Source of the DNA: DATMXS01 sp050260275
GTDB lineage: Bacteria > Acidobacteriota > Terriglobia > Bryobacterales > Bryobacteraceae
NCBI GenBank assembly: GCA_050260275.1
Contig: JBLNBX010000110.1
Coordinates: forward strand, 1 to 11,408
DNA length: 11,408 nt
Direction: 5' to 3'
Below are positions 6,484 through 11,408 of this stretch, piece by piece. Position numbers and translations under genes: made by a program. Every line of letters begins with the position of its first letter. Within the stretch, counting starts at the first letter, position 1. The notes under the pieces are model-generated. The model saw only the letters and a list, made by a program, of their open reading frames with translations. It was not told the origin of the DNA and did not search any database.

Positions 6484-7149
6484 ATGAGCAAAGATGAACT
6501 CTCCAGCAATCCCGAGGAGGACAGTTCGCAACTGATCCCACCTGCGGAGCCGCTCCGACCCACGGGATCTGGGTCCATTGGCAACGAACTCTCGGTTGGG
6601 AAAACCGCACCCAGTTTACCGTCTGCGGGCACGCGGGCTTCCGATCTGGATGAGCCGGCCAGCCAAGAGTTTCTTTGGCACGTGCACCAGTACATAAACG
6701 AGTACATCCGTTTTGGTGATACGAAGGCCGGCCTTGCGGCTGCCGCCGCCGGAGCCATTCTCGGGACCCTGTATTCCGCGAAGGCTTACGTACCGCTCAT
6801 CCGAACTCCCTATTCTGAATGGAACGCTGCCGCCTGGTTGACCGTCGCGGCCACCTTCTTCCTGTTGGCCTCGGCCTATAGCGGCCTCTCTGTGATTCGC
6901 CCGCGGTTGCGGAGTACCCAGTCAAAGGGTTACGTCTTTTGGGGTGCCATCGCTGCACACGGCGACGTGGACCTCCTACGAACGTCGTTCCACTCGCAGT
7001 CGCCACGCACGTTGAATGACCATCTGCTGCATCATCTATTCGACCTCTCCCAGAAAGTCGCAGTGCCGAAATACCGATCCGTTTCGCTCTGCCTCCTGAC
7101 GCTCGGGATCGGAGGGCTACTGGCCGTGGCCGCTCTCGTCCTCCAGTGA
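6484..7149 (+). CDS. pycTM: Pycsar membrane effector (PycTM-like)
   Basis: Predicted inner-membrane effector that is triggered by the cyclic pyrimidine nucleotide and impairs the membrane, stopping phage spread. Of 221 residues, 1-62 are hydrophilic, Ser/Pro/Glu-rich and probably disordered. The family core begins with HQYINEYIRFGDTKAG (68-83), then hydrophobic segments at about 82-98 and 116-138, a soluble part at 139-196 with SPRTLNDHLLHHLFDLSQKV, and a C-terminal membrane helix at about 200-220. This helix-soluble-helix order and the xxDTKAG motif are those of the Pycsar effector family. The ATG at 6484 follows the cyclase stop by 5 bases with no clear Shine-Dalgarno, suggesting translational coupling. 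An upstream in-frame ATG at 6439 overlaps the cyclase and is less likely. The long N-terminal extension is unusual. Confidence 0.85.
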   Translation: MSKDELSSNPEEDSSQLIPPAEPLRPTGSGSIGNELSVGKTAPSLPSAGTRASDLDEPASQEFLWHVHQYINEYIRFGDTKAGLAAAAAGAILGTLYSAKAYVPLIRTPYSEWNAAAWLTVAATFFLLASAYSGLSVIRPRLRSTQSKGYVFWGAIAAHGDVDLLRTSFHSQSPRTLNDHLLHHLFDLSQKVAVPKYRSVSLCLLTLGIGGLLAVAALVLQ

Positions 7150-7154
7150 CCGGT

Positions 7155-7397
7155 TCACTCGTTTCGGCAAGCTTCGCCCGATGCGAGGATGTGGCCGCTC
7201 ACGATTGGGTGTGTGCGTTTCCGATTCCCGGAACGCCTATGCCGCGCTCGCATCGCCTCGACGTACTGATCCATTTCGGATAGCGCGTCCTAGCATTGCG
7301 GGCAGATGAGCAGGCGTTCCTCGACGGCAGTCGCATCCGGCTCCGGCAGCCGGTTCAGAGCATACAACTTCGGTTCGTCCTCGGGGGTGTCGCACAC
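7155..7397 (-). pseudogene. Broken small zinc-finger/anti-sigma-like gene with internal TAG
   Basis: From a GTG at 7397 the minus strand reads LYALNRLPEPDATAVEERLL, then ICPQC, then a TAG at 7292-7290. It continues in the same frame as DALSEMDQYVEAMRARHRR and stays open to a TGA at 7157-7155. The two halves together match my memory of a small CxxC protein common in Acidobacteriota, where Gln normally sits at the TAG position, so a single C-to-T change (CAG to TAG) explains the break. A stop codon lies directly before the GTG, so the usual N-terminus is also missing or shortened. The family is thought to be related to zinc-binding anti-sigma domains; function unproven. It is the only coding trace in the gap 7150-7526. 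Confidence 0.55.
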
Positions 7398-7452
7398 CTA
7401 GACAATACCTAACTCAATCGGAAATAGAGGTCGCCAACTCCCCGCCATGGAA

Positions 7453-7458
7453 TATAAT
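7453..7458 (+). promoter_or_regulatory. Consensus -10 box before the GmrSD-like gene
   Basis: TATAAT matches the sigma-70 -10 consensus exactly, 68 bases before the GTG start at 7527. No recognisable -35 hexamer lies 16-18 bp upstream. Transcription would start near 7465 and include the palindrome at 7501-7515 in the leader. Confidence 0.5.
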
Positions 7459-7500
7459 GGCTCGTTCGGCACGGAACGTAATCGCGGCTCCGCGCCGAAG

Positions 7501-7515
7501 TCTATCACCGATAGA
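7501..7515. promoter_or_regulatory. tet-operator-like palindrome over the ribosome binding site
   Basis: TCTATC-ACC-GATAGA is a perfect 6-bp inverted repeat with a 3-base centre. It closely resembles the CTATCAxxGATAG core of TetR-type operators. It lies downstream of the -10 box and overlaps the GAGGG Shine-Dalgarno (7514-7518) of the DUF262 gene. It could be a repressor site or an RNA hairpin that hides the ribosome binding site. No TetR gene is in the window. Confidence 0.4.
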
Positions 7516-7526
7516 GGGCTCTTTTT

Positions 7527-9398
7527 GTGAAAGCGAACGCCGTCCCAGTGTTGGCGATCTTCGAAACGAAGATGCGGTTGGAAGTCCCGCTCTTTCAGCG
7601 GCAGTATGTTTGGGGCCGCGAGCAACAGTGGGAACCGTTATGGGAGGACCTCGCGCGGAAGTTCATCGAGTACATCGAAGGCCGCAAGGACGCGCCAGTG
7701 CATTTCCTCGGCGCCATGGTCCTCGATCAGAAGCAGACCCCAACCACTCATGTTGATCGGCGTCAAGTGATCGACGGCCAGCAACGTCTGACGACACTCC
7801 AAATCGTCCTTGCTGCATTTCGGGATTTCTGTCGCGAACAGGGCTGTGAGGATTTAGCGAAAGAGTGCGAGCCCTTCACCCTTAACAAAGGCATGATGGC
7901 GGACCCGGATGTCGACAGGTTCAAGGTGTGGCCAACCCGCCTCGATCGCGGCCAGTTCGAAGATGTAATGACATCCGGCTCGCGCTCTGCCTTGGAGCAG
8001 AAGCACCCGCTGACCCGCCGCAAGTACGCGCGGAGCTACGATCCGCGGCCCCGCATGGTCGACGCTTACCTGTTCTTCTACGACCAGATGCGGGAGTTTT
8101 TCTTAGGAACGGCTACGGAGCCTCCTCTCGCAGCCGATCAGCCCTTGGCGGCACGGCTGGAAGAGTGCTTCTCGGCTCTGAAAGGTGCCCTTCAGGTCGT
8201 AGTCATCGACCTAGACCGCGATGATGACGCCCAGGTAATCTTCGAGACGCTGAACGCGCGCGGCGAGCCTCTACTTCCCGCGGACCTGCTCCGGAATTTC
8301 ATTTTCCTTCGAGCAGCGCGGCACGGCGAGCCCCAGGAAGCTCTCTACAACGAGTACTGGAAGCGGTTCGACGATCCTTTTTGGCGGCAGCAAGTTCGTC
8401 AAGGCCGCCTCATTCGCCCTCGTAGCGACCTGTTCATGCAGCATTTCCTTGCTAGCAAACAGACGGTCGATATCCCGATCAAGCACCTGTTTGTCGAATA
8501 CAAATTCTGGATCGGCAAGGAGAGACCATACAAGACCGTTCGAGAAGAACTGGCCGCGCTTGCCCGTCAGGGCGATGATTTCCGGAGGATGATTGAGCCC
8601 AAGAAGTACGACGTCATATTTCCGCTCGTGACCTTTCTCGACTGTTTCGACATAAGGACGGGCTATCCTCTGCTGCTACACCTGCTTGATGTGGGCCTCA
8701 TTGATAATCAATGGCGAGACGTCGCGGTCACGTTGGAGTCCTACTTGCTGCGACGCGCAGTCTGCAATCTTCCGACGAAGAACTATAACCGTATCTTCCT
8801 TACCCTCACCCGCACGCTGCGCCGCGAGGGAACATCACCCGAGAGGATCTGTAAGGCCCTTGCTGAACAGACCGGCGAGTCGGCCGAGTGGCCCACCGAT
8901 CAAGCGTTCAATAACGCCTGGAAGACCGCACACGCCTACCGCACGCTCCAGAACGCGAAGATCGTTCACATCCTGCGCCGCTTGAACGACACATACCTTG
9001 GTCCCAAGACCGAGCACATCAGCATAACGTGCCCGCTCACCGTGGAACACATCCTGCCCCAGAGTTGGACCGACCACTGGCCGCTACCGGACGGCTCGAA
9101 GGGCCTAACCGTCGCCGAAACGTGGACGGCACCGCCTGACCACCCGGCTCTGGAACCCAGCCGCAAGCGCCACGCGGTTCTGCAGACGCTCGGGAACCTG
9201 ACGATTCTCACGCAGCCGTTGAATGCCGCGCTGTCAAATAGCGCGTGGAAGGACAAGAAGCCAGCCCTGATGAAGGCCTCACTCCTGCCGATAAACCAGC
9301 AGCTTCATGATTACGAAGTGTGGGACGAGACGGCCATCGAGCAGCGCGCCAACGAACTGTTCTGCCGCGCGCTTCAGATCTGGCCTCGGCCGCAATAG
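7527..9398 (+). CDS. GmrSD-like type IV restriction enzyme (DUF262 + DUF1524), single chain
   Basis: Predicted nucleotide-dependent nuclease of the GmrSD family, which cuts phage DNA carrying modified bases. The DUF262 (GmrS-like) half has PLFQRQYVWG at 21-30, the signature IDGQQRLTTLQ at 82-92 and FETLNARGEPLLPADLLRN at 239-257, as expected for its ParB-like NTP-binding core. A helical middle follows (about 270-480). The C-terminal DUF1524 (GmrD-like) half has VEHILPQSW (H508) and LGNLTILTQPLN then NSAWKDKK (N557, N566, K575), a His-Me finger nuclease motif. All key residues appear intact. 623 residues is usual for fused proteins of this type. The GTG start is chosen because GAGGG lies 8 bases upstream. 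It forms a unit with the gene 12 bp downstream. Which modification, if any, it recognises is unknown. Confidence 0.9.
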   Translation: MKANAVPVLAIFETKMRLEVPLFQRQYVWGREQQWEPLWEDLARKFIEYIEGRKDAPVHFLGAMVLDQKQTPTTHVDRRQVIDGQQRLTTLQIVLAAFRDFCREQGCEDLAKECEPFTLNKGMMADPDVDRFKVWPTRLDRGQFEDVMTSGSRSALEQKHPLTRRKYARSYDPRPRMVDAYLFFYDQMREFFLGTATEPPLAADQPLAARLEECFSALKGALQVVVIDLDRDDDAQVIFETLNARGEPLLPADLLRNFIFLRAARHGEPQEALYNEYWKRFDDPFWRQQVRQGRLIRPRSDLFMQHFLASKQTVDIPIKHLFVEYKFWIGKERPYKTVREELAALARQGDDFRRMIEPKKYDVIFPLVTFLDCFDIRTGYPLLLHLLDVGLIDNQWRDVAVTLESYLLRRAVCNLPTKNYNRIFLTLTRTLRREGTSPERICKALAEQTGESAEWPTDQAFNNAWKTAHAYRTLQNAKIVHILRRLNDTYLGPKTEHISITCPLTVEHILPQSWTDHWPLPDGSKGLTVAETWTAPPDHPALEPSRKRHAVLQTLGNLTILTQPLNAALSNSAWKDKKPALMKASLLPINQQLHDYEVWDETAIEQRANELFCRALQIWPRPQ

Positions 9399-9410
9399 AC
9401 AGGTTGCAGA

Positions 9411-10643
9411 GTGAAGAAGCTCTTTGCCGCAATAAGCCGCGTTTCTTCGGACTTGTATGGAGTCGGGGGCTGGGACGCGGCCGTCAGGCAGCGGTTCGGG
9501 CCATACCTACTTCGTAAATCGATTTTGAAGCGCGAGCGCGAGTCGCTACATTCTGAGTTGGTCAACCTCGATCGCGTTGAGGCGTTTCCGGATCAGGCAA
9601 GCCTCCTCCTTCTCGTTCTGCGGAAATATCGGGCGACGATTCGGGCGGATAAAAAGGTTGCCCTCAATTTTCTGATCGAGTGTTTCGAGGGCTGCCTTCG
9701 GGCAGATGAACGCTGGATGGGATTGTTTATCTCACACGATCCCTTGCCAGTTGAGGCCCCGCTGCACGACCGCGCATCTCAGGCTTTCGCCGTTCTCGAT
9801 ACGATTCTGGAGGGTTGTTATAAACCTCACCTTCGCGTCCTGTTTGGCTTTGCGCAAAGGGACCAAACAGGCCAGTTTCCACCTCATATCGCCAAGCGCG
9901 ATTTCGGGAAGCTCCTCTCTTTCATTTCGGATGCATACTCATCGCGGGCACGGTTTCTCCTCGAAGACGCGGAGCATGGCATCTCAGTCAATCAATGGCG
10001 CAACGTAGCGGCGCACCGCAGCTTCGTGGTCCAGGGTCAGGACGCAATTGGGATCCAGTACGGCCGGGACACCGTTGTCTCGAAGACAATCCCTTTCGCC
10101 GGTCTCATCCGTGTGGTCGATTGGGCGGTGCGTTGCGTCGGGATCACTCGCATGGCGAACGTGATCACGTACCTTGAGTACATGGCCGACCTCAAAGAGT
10201 CTGGCCTGACCGACGACCGCGTCTCGCTGCGTTTGGAATCAGGACTGGTTGGTTTGTGCCATAACCTTCGTTTAGTGGGGTTCGCACCGACGTCGTTTAG
10301 TGTGGGGAGCGATCTGTTCGTCCTCGATCTCATCGATTGCCTAAACCGCACGCCGCAGGAGGCGATCATCCACGGCTCCCAGGCGTTGGACCAGATCGCT
10401 GTCATTCTGGAATGTGATCCGACCAAAGCACACCGAGTTGAACGGATTGCCGTTCGCCTTGTGGATTCAGCGGGCCAGCGTGTCGCCCAGGCAACCATAG
10501 CACTAGCAGATGCTCTCGGCTACACACAGCGGAAACTCTCTTTGAAGCAGCGCATCAGCCGCACCACCTTCGAATTTGCGGATTGGCTTCGGTCGGTGCA
10601 CGGTGCAAGCCCGGCTGTTCCGGCTCCCCGGCGGAACAATTGA
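9411..10643 (+). CDS. Uncharacterised protein with HEPN-type RNxxxH motif
   Basis: I do not recognise the full 410-residue protein. It looks soluble and mostly helical, with no signal peptide or membrane segment. The clearest feature is WRNVAAH at 196-202 (R197, N198, H202), the Rx4H pattern with Asn after Arg that marks catalytically active HEPN ribonucleases. It is preceded by helix-rich sequence (about 118-190, with FAVLDTILEGCYKPHLRVLF and FGKLLSFISDAYSSRARFLL) that suits a HEPN bundle. Residues 225-400 form a second helical region of unknown fold. The GTG start follows the GmrSD-like stop by 12 bases with only a weak AGG upstream, so the two genes are probably co-transcribed. A toxin-like RNase linked to the restriction protein is inference; the motif could also occur by chance in a helical protein. 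Confidence 0.75.
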   Translation: MKKLFAAISRVSSDLYGVGGWDAAVRQRFGPYLLRKSILKRERESLHSELVNLDRVEAFPDQASLLLLVLRKYRATIRADKKVALNFLIECFEGCLRADERWMGLFISHDPLPVEAPLHDRASQAFAVLDTILEGCYKPHLRVLFGFAQRDQTGQFPPHIAKRDFGKLLSFISDAYSSRARFLLEDAEHGISVNQWRNVAAHRSFVVQGQDAIGIQYGRDTVVSKTIPFAGLIRVVDWAVRCVGITRMANVITYLEYMADLKESGLTDDRVSLRLESGLVGLCHNLRLVGFAPTSFSVGSDLFVLDLIDCLNRTPQEAIIHGSQALDQIAVILECDPTKAHRVERIAVRLVDSAGQRVAQATIALADALGYTQRKLSLKQRISRTTFEFADWLRSVHGASPAVPAPRRNN

Positions 10644-10684
10644 CCGCGAAGATGTTCCGTGTGATAATTGAGTAGTTCCAGATG

Positions 10685-10704
10685 CGGAGAGCCGGGACTC
10701 TCCG
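10685..10704. terminator. Hairpin after the HEPN-motif gene, possible terminator
   Basis: CGGAGAG-CCGGGA-CTCTCCG is a perfect 7-bp stem with a 6-base loop, 42 bases after the stop codon. No T-run follows (the sequence is AGAAATAA), so it is a weak terminator candidate and may only be a transcript-end stabiliser. Confidence 0.3.
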
Positions 10705-10759
10705 AGAAATAAACTCCATCCCGCACTTCCGAGGGTGAGCGTGTCGCTCGCCGGTCTCC

Positions 10760-10787
10760 GAGAGAACCAGAACTCCAGAGAGAACCA
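10760..10787. repeat. Two 10-bp direct repeats
   Basis: GAGAGAACCA occurs at 10760-10769 and again at 10778-10787, 18 bp apart centre to centre. They lie 39 bases upstream of the next gene and could be a paired regulator site, but may be chance. Confidence 0.25.
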
Positions 10788-10825
10788 TCGTCCGAGTCGC
10801 AAACCACTGCTGAAGGCGACTTCCG

Positions 10826-11176
10826 ATGGAACGGAACATCCCGCTCTACTCGCACGACGGCGCGCTTGTGGAGTGGATCAATCAGAAGCGGCTCGATAGG
10901 CTCCTCGGCCTGGGCCGCGTCGCGCGGGTTGTCCGCCACAAGAAGGGGCGCATCGCGCGGGCAATTCTGCACCGGATGCCGGGGGAGCCGAGGCCTTCGT
11001 TCTTGGCCGACTACAAGGGGCAGAAGTACTGCTACAGACAGTACCTTGACGACGGCCACCGCTGCTATCGGCTCCGCAATCTTGGGCGCGACCGCAGCGA
11101 GACGAACCTTGCGCCGCCCGAGGTCGGGCCGATCTTCCTTCGAGTCCTCCTCGACTGCCTGGCTCCGGCGGCGTGA
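10826..11176 (+). CDS. Small basic conserved hypothetical protein
   Basis: A 116-residue protein with MERNIPLYSHDGALVEWI at the N-terminus, a basic middle (RVARVVRHKKGRIARAIL, about 31-48) and a Tyr-rich stretch (ADYKGQKYCYRQY, about 61-73). There is no membrane segment. The pattern of a short IPLYxxxG start followed by a region reminiscent of a small nucleic-acid-binding protein matches a small family I recall from Acidobacteriota genomes; no function is known to me. GAAGG at 10812-10816 is 9 bases before the ATG, supporting the start. It is 182 bp after the HEPN-motif gene with a hairpin between them, so it is probably a separate transcript. Its place at the end of the defence block does not prove a defence role. 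Confidence 0.7.
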   Translation: MERNIPLYSHDGALVEWINQKRLDRLLGLGRVARVVRHKKGRIARAILHRMPGEPRPSFLADYKGQKYCYRQYLDDGHRCYRLRNLGRDRSETNLAPPEVGPIFLRVLLDCLAPAA

Positions 11177-11408
11177 GAGACGAGAGTTGATCCGACTCCC
11201 GGCTCAAACCAAAAACGACAGCGCGCCACTGTTTCGAGCGACCAAGGCACCGTCAGCGCCACCAAAAGGCCGAAGCGTCCCTCGTGGCAAGCCAACCGCC
11301 AAACCGCGAGGCTTGGGTCCTTCCCGGCGCTCAGCGGCGGCGGGTAGCCCGATTGCACGATTTCGCCAGCGTCAAGCGCGGAAATTGGTAGTCGGTAGTC
11401 GGCTCCGG
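11177..11408. other. Stretch without a recognised gene at the right edge
   Basis: No supportable gene on either strand. A 7-bp tandem repeat (GGTAGTC at 11387-11393 and 11394-11400) stands at the very end. A minus-strand frame enters from 11358 and runs across the gene at 10826-11176, but it has no recognisable domain. Confidence 0.4.

Noticed and set aside
11065..11358. 97-codon minus-strand frame at the right edge
   Set aside because: Overlaps the better supported gene at 10826-11176 and shows no family features.

Overview
Organism. The window is GC-rich bacterial DNA (roughly 60% G+C by eye). Two small families in it, a degraded zinc-finger-like protein around 7155-7397 and a small basic protein at 10826-11176, resemble families I associate with Acidobacteriota (Bryobacterales/Solibacter-like). 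The GH3 plus glucarate-dehydratase-like enzymes suit a plant-polysaccharide degrader from soil. The phylum is inference; Armatimonadota or a related soil lineage is an alternative.

Layout. (1) 1-1878, minus strand: a glycoside hydrolase family 3 enzyme that runs off the left edge, so its C-terminus is missing. (2) 1879-2633: a 755-bp divergent intergenic region with promoters for both sides, a 10-bp palindrome and a cluster of perfect hairpins that looks like a dispersed palindromic repeat. (3) 2634-4657: a two-gene operon with a 4-bp overlap, encoding an enolase-superfamily sugar-acid dehydratase of the glucarate dehydratase type and an SDR oxidoreductase. Together with the GH3 enzyme this reads as a carbohydrate and sugar-acid catabolism locus. 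(4) 4658-4942: a gene-poor stretch with five tandem 15-bp repeats, followed by a tRNA-Arg(TCG) gene with encoded CCA.

Defence block. Directly after the tRNA the content changes to accessory genes, as expected of an island inserted at a tRNA. There is about 650 bp of mostly unassigned DNA with one weak small ORF. Next is a two-gene Pycsar-type module: a class III nucleotide cyclase (PycC-like, 5675-6478) and a membrane effector (PycTM-like, 6484-7149). A broken small zinc-finger-like gene lies on the minus strand. Then comes a second two-gene unit: a GmrSD-like DUF262/DUF1524 nuclease (7527-9398) and, 12 bp later, a 410-residue protein I do not recognise as a whole but which carries a HEPN-type RNxxxH motif (9411-10643). 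The unit has a consensus -10 box and a tet-operator-like palindrome over its ribosome binding site. A small conserved-looking protein (10826-11176) and 232 bp without a gene close the window.

How the parts work together. In Pycsar the cyclase makes a cyclic pyrimidine nucleotide after phage infection, and the membrane protein responds by damaging the host membrane. GmrSD-type enzymes cut modified phage DNA. HEPN proteins are often RNases that cause growth arrest. The DUF262/DUF1524 plus HEPN pair is the best candidate here for an undescribed combined system.
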